A stretch of 25,748 bases of DNA. Source: an uncultured Flavobacterium sp. GTDB lineage: Bacteria; Bacteroidota; Bacteroidia; Flavobacteriales; Flavobacteriaceae. The notes beneath the pieces were generated by a model that ran no database searches, was not told where the DNA came from, and saw nothing but the letters and a program-made list of their open reading frames with translations. Location: NCBI RefSeq assembly GCF_946481155.1, contig NZ_CAMLMK010000034.1, forward strand, positions 1-25,748, in the 5' to 3' direction. Positions 7,186-14,864 of this stretch are shown here, one piece after another (position 1 is the first letter of the stretch; each line of letters opens with the position of its first letter). The position numbers were made by a program, and so were the translations under genes.

Positions 7186-9232
7186 ATGCTAAAACCAAAG
7201 TGAATTTCGTACCGGTATTTTGGTTTATCGCGACGGTAATTTTACAGTCAATGGCTTTTGCCAGATCCCGGATCAGATGTAGGCCCAACCCTGTTTTTAT
7301 TCCGACAACCTCTTTTTCATCATATAAAGCTTTGAATTGTTCCTGGGTTCCGCCGGGGCCATTGTCGGTAATTGATAAATATTTTTGGCCATTTTCATGC
7401 CAGGCTTTCCATACAATACTGGCGTTTGATGTTTTTTCCAAAGCTTTGATAGCGTTTGCAGTCAGATTTCGGATTATGGTTTTCAGATAATTTTCATCAG
7501 TTATGAGCTGGAGATTTTCCGGATTTTCAAAAGTGATTTTCACATTCTCAACAGTAGCAAAATGATTTTTGATGTCTTCAAATATTGATTTCACCTCAGT
7601 ATTTTTAGGCTGAGGTTCGAAATTTTCCATCTGGCCTTTGCTCCACAGCAAAATATCTTCCATCGAATTTAAAAGATTTTCGGCACCGGCAATGGTTTTG
7701 TTTTCCATACGGGCTTTACTCTCTTCATCGAATAATTCCGGATTTTCTTTCTGCAGGTGTAAAAAATGGATGAGATTGGCGACCGGGCTTCTTAAGTCGT
7801 GATTCAAAATACTGAAAAATCGCATTTTGATTTTGTTCGCCTGATCTAATTCGGCGTTCAGGAGCTGCAGTTTTATATTGGTTCTTTTACGGTTGCTGTT
7901 TTGGCGGAATAATAAAGCTGCAATGGTTAGTAAAAGAAAGAAACCGACGGTTAAATAAATTTGCGTCTTGCGAGTATTCTGAATTTGAAGGCTTTTTACC
8001 TGATTTTCAGCGGAAAGCAGATTAATTTTTTCCTGTTTGGTGGTGTTCTGAAATTTTGCTTCAGCATTGGCGATACTTTGTTTAGCCGATTCTTTCAGCA
8101 ATTGCTCGTTGGCTTTGGTATAAATGGTTTGATAGTCAAAGGCTTTTTTCCAGTCGCCTAATTTGGCATAACTTTCCGAGAGCAGCTGGTTAATAATGAT
8201 AAAGGAATTCTTGTCGAATTCATAAGCATTGGTGGTAGCTTGCTGTAAGACAACAATCGCTTTTTCGAACTGCTTTCGTTTGAAGAGTAATTTTCCTTCT
8301 GTTATCTGGGCTTCCATCAGGATTTCGGCATCATTTGATTTTTTGGCCAAAATCAATGCTTTTTCTGCAAATTGTGTGGCTTTCTCAATATTTTCCTTTG
8401 CGATGTAATATTCGGCCATATAGCGGTTGGCGGAACTGCTGCTGATATGGAGCGAATCTTCGGGGGAAATCAGTTTGTAGATGCCGTTGTAGTATTTTGT
8501 AATGCTGTCCAGGTTTTGTTTTGCGGCATAGCATTTTATGTAATCGTTGTATAAAAAAGCTAAAGCATTCGCTGAAGTTTTCAGATACGGTTTTGCCAAA
8601 TTGGAATATTCAATCCCTTTGTCAAATTGTTTCATTTTAATGTATGCCTGTCCGATTTGCGAATAGGAAATACCAATGTTTACAATATTGTTGGCGTCAT
8701 CTTTCGGGAATTTTTTGCGGTATTCGATGGCCTTAAGTTTGTAGCCGATGAAGGGCTCAATTTCTGATTTATCGAGATAATATTCGCCCAGGCTGCCATT
8801 TAAGATGCCTTGTGTATAAATGCTTTTAGTAGTATCTAAAACTGTTTTTATGTAATTGATAAGTGCTTCCCGTTTCTGAAACTGTTTTGTGGAATAGTAC
8901 AGATAGTTCAGCCGCATTAAGGCTAAGGTTTCCTCTTTGAGATTCTTGTTCTTTTTCGCATAATTCCAGGAAGCTTCAAAATACGGGATCGCTTTTTCAT
9001 ACTGATTGTTATCGTATTCAAAACCATAGGCTTTATAAAAATTGAAGCGTGCCTGAAGATAGGAATTGCTGCCGAACAACCCGATGCCTTCTGTAGCCAA
9101 TGCGATTAACAGCCTGTATTTTTCATTGGTTTTCGCAGTTTCGCAGCGGATAAGCAATTCTGCTGCTTTTGGGTTTTGGCTGAAAAGCAAAAGAGGAAAA
9201 AACAAAAGTAAAATCAGTCCGATCTTTCTCAT
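7184..9232 (-). CDS. TPR-repeat membrane sensor histidine kinase (HisKA type)
   Basis: A sensor kinase of 682 residues. The N-terminal MRKIGLILLLFFPLLLFSQ is a signal peptide. Residues about 20-390 are helical tetratricopeptide-like repeats predicted to be periplasmic (for example 'GQAYIKMKQFDKGIEYSNLA', 'EGKLLFKRKQFEKAI'). A Gln/Asn/Lys-rich helical linker leads to one membrane helix (about 426-443, IYLTVGFFLLLTIAALLF). The cytoplasmic part has the phospho-acceptor H478 in ILNHDLRSPV, then the HATPase domain with NLTANAIKAL (N box), ITDNGPGG (G1) and GLGLHLI (G2). All kinase motifs look intact. Its ATG overlaps the stop of the LytTR regulator by 4 bp (ATGA), so the two are translationally coupled and presumably partners. 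The signal sensed by the TPR region is unknown. The last residues (TGTKFTLVLA) end inside the terminator stem. Confidence 0.92.
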   Translation of the reverse strand: MRKIGLILLLFFPLLLFSQNPKAAELLIRCETAKTNEKYRLLIALATEGIGLFGSNSYLQARFNFYKAYGFEYDNNQYEKAIPYFEASWNYAKKNKNLKEETLALMRLNYLYYSTKQFQKREALINYIKTVLDTTKSIYTQGILNGSLGEYYLDKSEIEPFIGYKLKAIEYRKKFPKDDANNIVNIGISYSQIGQAYIKMKQFDKGIEYSNLAKPYLKTSANALAFLYNDYIKCYAAKQNLDSITKYYNGIYKLISPEDSLHISSSSANRYMAEYYIAKENIEKATQFAEKALILAKKSNDAEILMEAQITEGKLLFKRKQFEKAIVVLQQATTNAYEFDKNSFIIINQLLSESYAKLGDWKKAFDYQTIYTKANEQLLKESAKQSIANAEAKFQNTTKQEKINLLSAENQVKSLQIQNTRKTQIYLTVGFFLLLTIAALLFRQNSNRKRTNIKLQLLNAELDQANKIKMRFFSILNHDLRSPVANLIHFLHLQKENPELFDEESKARMENKTIAGAENLLNSMEDILLWSKGQMENFEPQPKNTEVKSIFEDIKNHFATVENVKITFENPENLQLITDENYLKTIIRNLTANAIKALEKTSNASIVWKAWHENGQKYLSITDNGPGGTQEQFKALYDEKEVVGIKTGLGLHLIRDLAKAIDCKITVAINQNTGTKFTLVLA

Positions 9233-9933
9233 GCGATGAAACTCAAATTATCTTTATAGCTCCTTCCTACGGGAATAAGAACACTGTTGTTCAGTTCGAT
9301 TTCCTGTGTGCCGATCTTTTTGATGAATTGCTTCTGAACTGCAAAACTCCTATGAATCCGGATAAAAGATTGGAAATGAGATTCCTTCAGCAATGTTCCG
9401 ATGCTGGATAAAACGCAATGCCTTTTTTCTGAAGTTACTATGAGCGTATAATCTTTCAACGCCTCGAGATATAAAATATCATGAAGTTTTACTTTCGTTT
9501 GCTGATGGCCTTCTTTAATATAAATAGTATCGCCACCAATACTGGCTTCAAAAAGGGATGCCTTGAGCTTGATTTCCATAAATTCCCCAATGCGGCTCAT
9601 GGTTTGGGAAAAACGATCGAATTTCACCGGTTTTACTATAAAATCAAGAGTTTCCAGCTCAAAACTCTCTACGGCGTGTTCCGGATGAGACGTGATAAAT
9701 ACGCAAACCGGAATATGCATGGTTCTTTTTCGGAAATCCATACCACTCAGATTGGGCATGTCAATATCTAAGAAAAGGACATCAATTGCTTCTTTTTCGA
9801 TAATTGAAAGTGCTTCTTCAGCCGATTCAAAAATCCCAACGATATGGAGCTGCGGAAATTTTTTGGCATAAGAAACCACTGTCAATCTGTCGATTTCATC
9901 GTCATCAATAATTATACAATTTAACTTTTTCAT
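9229..9933 (-). CDS. LytTR-family response regulator
   Basis: A DNA-binding response regulator of 234 residues. The receiver domain (about 1-120) has the acidic triad D10/D11/D12 after KKLNCIII, the phospho-acceptor D56 in DVLFLDIDMP, the Ser/Thr switch (VFITSHPEHA) and the conserved Lys in DFIVKPVKF. The LytTR DNA-binding domain (about 135-234) has the characteristic IYLEALKDYTLIV, FIRIHRSFAV and IPVGRSYKDNL segments. I place the start at the ATG at 9933. The upstream in-frame ATG at 9954 would lie inside the predicted -7 element (9952-9959) and is not expected to be in the message. It is the first gene of the pair, followed with a 4-bp overlap by the sensor kinase. The divergent gene on the right is the repeat fibre, and the gap between holds a LytTR-like direct repeat. 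Confidence 0.93.
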   Translation of the reverse strand: MKKLNCIIIDDDEIDRLTVVSYAKKFPQLHIVGIFESAEEALSIIEKEAIDVLFLDIDMPNLSGMDFRKRTMHIPVCVFITSHPEHAVESFELETLDFIVKPVKFDRFSQTMSRIGEFMEIKLKASLFEASIGGDTIYIKEGHQQTKVKLHDILYLEALKDYTLIVTSEKRHCVLSSIGTLLKESHFQSFIRIHRSFAVQKQFIKKIGTQEIELNNSVLIPVGRSYKDNLSFIA

Positions 9934-9951
9934 AAGGGATTGCCACTGAAC

Positions 9952-9959
9952 CAAATGTA
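9952..9959 (-). promoter_or_regulatory. Promoter of the LytTR regulator-kinase operon, -7 element TACATTTG
   Basis: An exact TAnnTTTG match on the minus strand, about 19 bp before the ATG at 9933. No TTG is seen at standard spacing, which would suit a promoter that needs an activator. Confidence 0.5.
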
Positions 9960-9981
9960 TGAATTTTTTAAGGTAAAATAA

Positions 9982-10015
9982 AACGTCCGTCTATTTAAAA
10001 AGTCGTTCGTCTATT
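9982..10015 (+). promoter_or_regulatory. LytTR-type direct repeat, candidate operator between the regulator and fibre genes
   Basis: Two 12-mers, CGTCCGTCTATT (9984-9995) and CGTTCGTCTATT (10004-10015), differ at one base and are spaced 20 bp start to start, about two helical turns. The 9-mers AACGTCCGT (9982) and GTCGTTCGT (10002) match the LytTR consensus [TA][AC][CA]GTTN[AG][TG] at 8 and 7 of 9 positions. The repeat lies about 25 bp upstream of the regulator's -7 element and about 35 bp upstream of the fibre gene's candidate -33 element, so it could serve either or both. Binding itself is inference. Confidence 0.5.
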
Positions 10016-10048
10016 ACCATTTTTTTAAGACAGAATGTAACGCCATTT

Positions 10049-10077
10049 TTGCCGGTAATTAATTGAATATAATTCGG
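10049..10077 (+). promoter_or_regulatory. Possible promoter of the repeat-fibre gene
   Basis: TTG at 10049-10051, an 18-bp spacer, then TAATTCGG at 10070-10077, which departs from TAnnTTTG at two bases. It is 18 bp before the ATG. The imperfect -7 element fits a gene that depends on an activator, but the call is tentative. Confidence 0.3.
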
Positions 10078-10094
10078 AGTTCTAAAAAACAGCT

Positions 10095-13000
10095 ATGAAA
10101 AAATTGCTACTCATCCTTGGATTTTTTCTTACTTCCTTTGACGGATTTTCTCAGGTAGGAATCAATACAACAACGCCTAATGCCCAATTGGATATCAAAT
10201 CCAGCAATCAGGCGGCTCCTTCCAATACGGATGGGATCCTGATTCCGAAGATCGATGCCTTTCCTGCAGTGAATCCAACTGCTGCCCAAACCGGGATGAT
10301 GGTTTATCTGACGACAGTATCTGCAGGCAAACAGCCCGGGTTTTATTATTGGGATAATGGCACTTCAAGCTGGTCTGGAGTAAAAGGGAATGCTGGCTGG
10401 GAGCTAACGGGGAATAGCGCAACGGTTGACGGCACGCATTTTATCGGGACTACAGACAATAAGGCTTTAAACTTCAGAACCAATAATCAGAAAAGCGGGC
10501 GGATTGATCCGGGAGGAACAGTTTTCCTGGGTTATCTTGCGGGGAACAGCAATACTACGGGATTTAGAAATATCGCCATAGGATATAATTCTCTGATGGC
10601 AAACACGACGGGCAGTACCAATGTGGCGGTGGGTTCAGAATCGCTGTTTTCCAATAACGGTGGGAACTACAATGTGGCTATAGGTACTTTATCACTTGCA
10701 GCCAATACCACGGGACATTATAACACAGGAACCGGAAGTTATACGCTGTTTTCAAATACTATCGGTACCAATAACACCGCCTCCGGGTATGCGGCCTTGT
10801 ATTCTAACACGACAGGCTTCAGTAATACGGCTGTTGGCCATTCTTCTCTTTATAATAATACCACAGGAAATTACAACACCGCTGCCGGACATCTCTCTTT
10901 GCAGCTCAATACCACGGGGTACCACAATACTGCAGATGGGTTTTCTACGCTTCGATCTAACACCACAGGTTACAATAATACCGCGATGGGGTTTTCGGCA
11001 TTGTATAATAACAGCACCGGCTTTTCTAATACCGCTGTAGGTTATAATAGTTTATGGGGAAACACATTAGGGGTAGGCAATACCGCGGTTGGGGATTCTG
11101 CATTGCAAATTAATACCACAGGTTCAACAAATACGGCCACGGGAGGAAATGCACTTCGCAACAATACTGTTGGGGATGCGAATACGGCTAACGGATATAA
11201 TGCATTAACCACTAATACAACCGGAGGTTATAACGTTGCAGTGGGGTCTGCTGCTTTGCGTTTAAATACTACAGGTACTGATAATACTGTTGCCGGAGCA
11301 TTTTCGATGACCTCTAATACAACAGGATCCCAAAATACGGCAAATGGACGAAGCGCGATGTACTGGAATACCACAGGAGTACAGAATGTCGCAACAGGAT
11401 ATGAGGCTTTAAGAGACAATACAACAGGAAATTACAATACCGCCAGTGGCAGCCAGGCAATGAGCCGAAATACCACAGGAAGCAGCAATAGCGCTTCAGG
11501 TACGGATGCGTTGTACAACAATACCACCGGAAATACGAATACGGCTAACGGGGCGCAGTCACTTTATTCAAATACGTTGGGAAATAATAACGTGGCATCC
11601 GGTTATCATGCCCTGTATGCGAACACCACGGGTCTGTCCAACACTGCTTCAGGAACCAACGCATTGGCTACCAACACAGCAGGTATGGAAAATGTGGCCA
11701 CTGGTTATCAGGCATTAGGCTCCAGTACTACCGCCTCTTTCAATACAGCAACGGGTACATATGCTCTTGCCGTTACCACAACCGGAAGCGGAAACACTTC
11801 TAACGGATATCAATCACTATTTAACAATACAACAGGGAACGGGAATATCTCCATGGGGTCACAGACTCTGTACGGAAATACTACAGGCGCCTACAATACG
11901 GCTATTGGGAATTTTGCGTTATTTTCAAATACTGTAACGTCGAATCTCGTTGCTGTCGGATACCAGTCCTTATACAGCAATACAACCGGAACTTTTAATA
12001 CAGCCCTTGGGACACAATCGCTTTATTCAAATACTTCCGGAGCGGAAAATACAGCTGTGGGTTATAAATCGCTTTATTCCAATATCAATGCTATCCGAAA
12101 TACGGCTATAGGCTACCAGTCGCTGATGTCCAATACCTATGGTTCATTAAACACGGCTGTCGGACACAATGCATTATCCAGTAATACAGACGGCGATTAT
12201 AATGTGGCAGCCGGCGTTGCTGCTTTATCTACTAATACTTCCGGCAATGATAATATTGCCATAGGGTATTATGCTTTGGGCAGAAATACAACCGGGAGTA
12301 ACAACGTGGGTATCGGAAGTATAACCCTAAGGGAAAACACTACGGGACGTAGTAACACGGCAGTGGGATATGAAGCACTTCTTTCTAATACCACCGGAGA
12401 TGAAAATGCCGCTAATGGAGCTTTTGCGCTATATTATAATACCACCGGAGATTATAACACTGCAAGCGGGGCATATGCTCTTGTTTCCAATACCACCGGA
12501 ATTGAAAATGCCGCTCTGGGTCACCATGCTTTGCATTCCAATACGACAGGGAACAGCAATACGGCCGGCGGGGCAGAAGCTCTGTATTCGAACACTACAG
12601 GGAACAACAATGCAGGTTTCGGTTATAAGGCCTTGCGTGCTAATACTACAGGAACCGAAAATGCCGCGACCGGTTATTATGCATTGTATGGCAATACAAC
12701 CGGTATGGGAAACACTGCCAACGGAAGCAATTCCTTAGTTACTAATACAACAGGTAATTTCAACACGGCAGTGGGAGGGTATACGCTTTATGCCAATACA
12801 ACGGGAGGCTACAATACTACCATAGGTTATGGATCCTTATACTCGAACACGACAGGAAGCGAAAATACCGCGGCGGGATTAAACGCACTTTTTGCCAACA
12901 CCACCGGGACACAGAATACCGCGAGTGGGAATAATGCATTGACTAATAATACTACGGGAAGTAATAATTCTGCGACCGGTTGTCTTTCACTTAACAGAAA

Positions 13001-13865
13001 TTCAACAGGAAACAACAACACAGGTACGGGAAGAAGCGCTCTTTACTATAATACTACGGGATCCAACAATACTGCAACAGGCAAAGATGCTTTACTGAAC
13101 AATACTACCGGCTATAGCAACACGGCGAGTGGTTATACTGCTTTAGATCTGAATACGACCGGAAATAACAATACCGCTGTTGGAACAGGTGCTCTTTACA
13201 ATAATTCAACCGGTTTTCAAAATACTGCGTTTGGGTCCACAGCGCTTGATGTAGCTACAACCGGATCTTATAACACTGCGTTAGGATATAACACGGGCCC
13301 TAATACAAATAGTTTTTTTAATACCACCTGTTTAGGAATAGACGCTATCGCTACCGCCAGTAATTCGGTGCGCATCGGAAATACTTTTGTTACTTCAATA
13401 GGCGGCTACCAAAACTGGACAAACATTTCAGATGGTAGATTCAAGGAAGAGATTCAGGAAAATGTGCCGGGACTGACTTTTATAAACCGACTTCGTCCTG
13501 TAACGTATCGTCTGAACCGCAATAAGATAAACGATATGACGGGAGTAAATGCCCGAAAAAAAGATGGTGGTGATTCGCTTTCCGGTGATGCATATTCGGA
13601 AGTAACAACAGGTTTCATCGCCCAGGAAGTGGAGCAGGCCGCAAAAGCAAGCAACTTTGATTTCAGTGGGGTCGATAGCCCGAAAAACGAAAACGATTTC
13701 TATGGGTTGCGCTATGCAGAATTTGTAGTGCCATTAGTGAAAGCCGTTCAGGAACAACAAACAATCATTGTGCAGGAACAGGAAAAAAACAAACTGCTGG
13801 AGGACAAAGTCAAATCCCTTGAAGAAAGGTTAAAAGCAATCGAAGAAAAAGTAAATAAGCTATAA
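10095..13865 (+). CDS. Secreted repeat-fibre protein with C-terminal Peptidase_S74 (tail-fibre) chaperone domain
   Basis: A 1256-residue exported fibre. The signal peptide is MKKLLLILGFFLTSFDGFSQ. The head (about 21-152) opens VGINTTTPNAQLDI and includes GFYYWDNGTSSW and FIGTTDNKALNFRTNN, a layout typical of Bacteroidota 'tail fiber domain' proteins. Residues 153-1070 are 54 consecutive 17-residue units of the form NTTGxxNTAxGxxALxx with no insertions or deletions, probably a beta-solenoid or trimeric beta-prism stalk. A Peptidase_S74 domain begins at SDGRFK (S1112 and K1117, the Ser/Lys pair that performs self-cleavage in phage endosialidase chaperones) and includes FINRLRPVTYRLN and TTGFIAQEVEQA. 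The final ~45 residues are a coiled coil (LLEDKVKSLEERLKAIEEKV). No T9SS sorting domain is visible. No phage genes flank it, so a cell-surface or matrix fibre is more likely than a phage tail. It is divergent from a LytTR regulator that may control it. Confidence 0.9.
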   Translation: MKKLLLILGFFLTSFDGFSQVGINTTTPNAQLDIKSSNQAAPSNTDGILIPKIDAFPAVNPTAAQTGMMVYLTTVSAGKQPGFYYWDNGTSSWSGVKGNAGWELTGNSATVDGTHFIGTTDNKALNFRTNNQKSGRIDPGGTVFLGYLAGNSNTTGFRNIAIGYNSLMANTTGSTNVAVGSESLFSNNGGNYNVAIGTLSLAANTTGHYNTGTGSYTLFSNTIGTNNTASGYAALYSNTTGFSNTAVGHSSLYNNTTGNYNTAAGHLSLQLNTTGYHNTADGFSTLRSNTTGYNNTAMGFSALYNNSTGFSNTAVGYNSLWGNTLGVGNTAVGDSALQINTTGSTNTATGGNALRNNTVGDANTANGYNALTTNTTGGYNVAVGSAALRLNTTGTDNTVAGAFSMTSNTTGSQNTANGRSAMYWNTTGVQNVATGYEALRDNTTGNYNTASGSQAMSRNTTGSSNSASGTDALYNNTTGNTNTANGAQSLYSNTLGNNNVASGYHALYANTTGLSNTASGTNALATNTAGMENVATGYQALGSSTTASFNTATGTYALAVTTTGSGNTSNGYQSLFNNTTGNGNISMGSQTLYGNTTGAYNTAIGNFALFSNTVTSNLVAVGYQSLYSNTTGTFNTALGTQSLYSNTSGAENTAVGYKSLYSNINAIRNTAIGYQSLMSNTYGSLNTAVGHNALSSNTDGDYNVAAGVAALSTNTSGNDNIAIGYYALGRNTTGSNNVGIGSITLRENTTGRSNTAVGYEALLSNTTGDENAANGAFALYYNTTGDYNTASGAYALVSNTTGIENAALGHHALHSNTTGNSNTAGGAEALYSNTTGNNNAGFGYKALRANTTGTENAATGYYALYGNTTGMGNTANGSNSLVTNTTGNFNTAVGGYTLYANTTGGYNTTIGYGSLYSNTTGSENTAAGLNALFANTTGTQNTASGNNALTNNTTGSNNSATGCLSLNRNSTGNNNTGTGRSALYYNTTGSNNTATGKDALLNNTTGYSNTASGYTALDLNTTGNNNTAVGTGALYNNSTGFQNTAFGSTALDVATTGSYNTALGYNTGPNTNSFFNTTCLGIDAIATASNSVRIGNTFVTSIGGYQNWTNISDGRFKEEIQENVPGLTFINRLRPVTYRLNRNKINDMTGVNARKKDGGDSLSGDAYSEVTTGFIAQEVEQAAKASNFDFSGVDSPKNENDFYGLRYAEFVVPLVKAVQEQQTIIVQEQEKNKLLEDKVKSLEERLKAIEEKVNKL
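10551..13304 (+). repeat. 54 tandem 51-bp units coding the 17-residue fibre repeat
   Basis: The array is exactly 54 x 51 bp and lies wholly inside the fibre gene. The encoded unit is strongly conserved, with Asn1, Gly4, Asn7, Gly11 and Leu15 nearly invariant. The DNA copies differ at many silent positions: the NTTG codons alone appear as AATACTACGGGA, AACACGACGGGC, AATACCACAGGA and others. The most degenerate units are 24-25, 28 and 31. A partly related stretch continues for about two more units past 13304. Confidence 0.95.
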
Positions 13866-13870
13866 AAACC

Positions 13871-13900
13871 AAAAAGGCTAACGGGAATGTTAGCCTTTTG
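13871..13900. terminator. Bidirectional terminator between the fibre and pseudouridine synthase genes
   Basis: An 11-bp perfect stem (13872-13882 with 13889-13899) with loop GGGAAT. T-rich tracts follow on both strands, with the better one on the minus strand. The two genes converge here. Confidence 0.88.
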
Positions 13901-13902
13901 TA

Positions 13903-14796
13903 TTATATGTTTCTCAGGTTGATGATTTCCTGTTCAGTCAGAAAACGCCAGTTGCCACGCGGCAGGTTCTTTTTGGTCAGTCCGGCAAAAATAACGCGGT
14001 CGACTTTTAATACATCGTATTTCAAATGCTCAAAGATGGAACGTACCACTTTTACGTTTGACGATTTCATTTTAACTCCGATTTCGCTTTTAGGCTGATC
14101 CTCGATATAAGATACTTCTTCCACAGCAACGCGATGTCCATCGATAGTCATTCCGCCTGCAATTTTCTCCAAATCCTCGTATTTCAGGTTCTTATCCAAA
14201 GAAACCTGATACACTTTCGAAGAACGCTGGTTCGGAATGGTAAACTTGCGGATCATGTCGGTATCATTGGTGAACAGTAATAACCCTGTTGTGGTTTTGT
14301 CCATTCTTCCAACGGCCTGTAATTTTGCTTTTGTTGCGCCTCGTACCAAATCAAGTACGTTATTGGAATTCATGTCTTCTTCTTTTGAAGTCGTGAACCC
14401 TTTTGGCTTGTTCAGTAAAACGTACTCTTTTTTCTCCGGTGTAATTAAGCTTCCGTCAAAGTTTACTACATCATTTAACTGTACTTTGTAGCCCATTTCG
14501 GTAATTACTTCGCCATTGACTTTTACATTCCCCGATTGGATATAGATATCCGCATCACGGCGTGAGCAGACACCAGAGTTCGCAATATATTTGTTCAGAC
14601 GGATTTCATCCGGATTGGCAGGTTTTTTCGGTGCCTTTGGTTTTTTATCGAAAGCAGGTTTCGCTTTTGGGAAACCCGTTTTTTTATCATCTTTTTTGAA
14701 GGTAGCTTTAGCTGAAGCACTTGGCTTCTTTGCAGTGCCTCCCGCTTTTCTTGGCGACGACGTTTTTTTATTATTATTTCCTTTTCCGTTATTCAT
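13903..14796 (-). CDS. Pseudouridine synthase, RsuA/RluB family, with basic N-terminal extension
   Basis: An rRNA pseudouridine synthase of 297 residues. Residues 1 to about 62 are a low-complexity Lys/Ala/Pro/Asn-rich extension that could help bind rRNA. An S4 RNA-binding domain follows (about 64-112: IRLNKYIANSGVCSRRDAD, VKVNG). The catalytic domain starts with YVLLNKPKGF and has the signature GRMDKTTTGLLLFTND, where D166 is the nucleophilic Asp (family pattern GRLDxxTxGLLL). A later YQVSL segment also fits. This is the family of RsuA (16S U516) and RluB/E/F (23S). RluB is the likeliest by general form, but the target base cannot be read from the sequence. It is the last gene of the minus-strand run from mvaD, but a TATCTTTG element just upstream suggests its own promoter. 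Confidence 0.92.
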   Translation of the reverse strand: MNNGKGNNNKKTSSPRKAGGTAKKPSASAKATFKKDDKKTGFPKAKPAFDKKPKAPKKPANPDEIRLNKYIANSGVCSRRDADIYIQSGNVKVNGEVITEMGYKVQLNDVVNFDGSLITPEKKEYVLLNKPKGFTTSKEEDMNSNNVLDLVRGATKAKLQAVGRMDKTTTGLLLFTNDTDMIRKFTIPNQRSSKVYQVSLDKNLKYEDLEKIAGGMTIDGHRVAVEEVSYIEDQPKSEIGVKMKSSNVKVVRSIFEHLKYDVLKVDRVIFAGLTKKNLPRGNWRFLTEQEIINLRNI

Positions 14797-14812
14797 TTCA
14801 CTATAATTTTTG

Positions 14813-14820
14813 CAAAGATA
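14813..14820 (-). promoter_or_regulatory. Promoter of the pseudouridine synthase gene, -7 element TATCTTTG
   Basis: An exact TAnnTTTG match on the minus strand, 16 bp before the ATG at 14796. It implies a very short leader. No TTG is at standard spacing. Confidence 0.5.
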
Positions 14821-14834
14821 GTGTTTAAAAGCAT

Positions 14835-14864
14835 TAGAAGTTAAAAATCAGCGGCTAGAAGTTA
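14835..14864. repeat. Spaced direct repeat TAGAAGTTA, 21 bp apart
   Basis: Identical 9-mers at 14835-14843 and 14856-14864. The second overlaps the UbiA-family gene's stop codon. The function is unknown, and it may be low-complexity intergenic sequence. Confidence 0.4.

Noticed and set aside
10696..12738. Several 60-120-residue open frames inside the fibre gene in other frames
   Set aside because: They are shifted readings of the same repetitive DNA and have low-complexity Pro/Thr/Ile-rich translations with no start signals of their own.
10551..13304. A long array of regularly spaced 51-bp repeats that could be taken for CRISPR or a satellite
   Set aside because: The repeats are in frame inside one long coding region, the conserved part is the protein pattern, and there are no constant repeat/variable spacer blocks or cas genes.
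10095..13865. Prophage tail fibre
   Set aside because: It has a signal peptide and a Bacteroidota-style secreted N-terminal head, and no phage genes flank it. The Peptidase_S74 domain alone does not make it viral.
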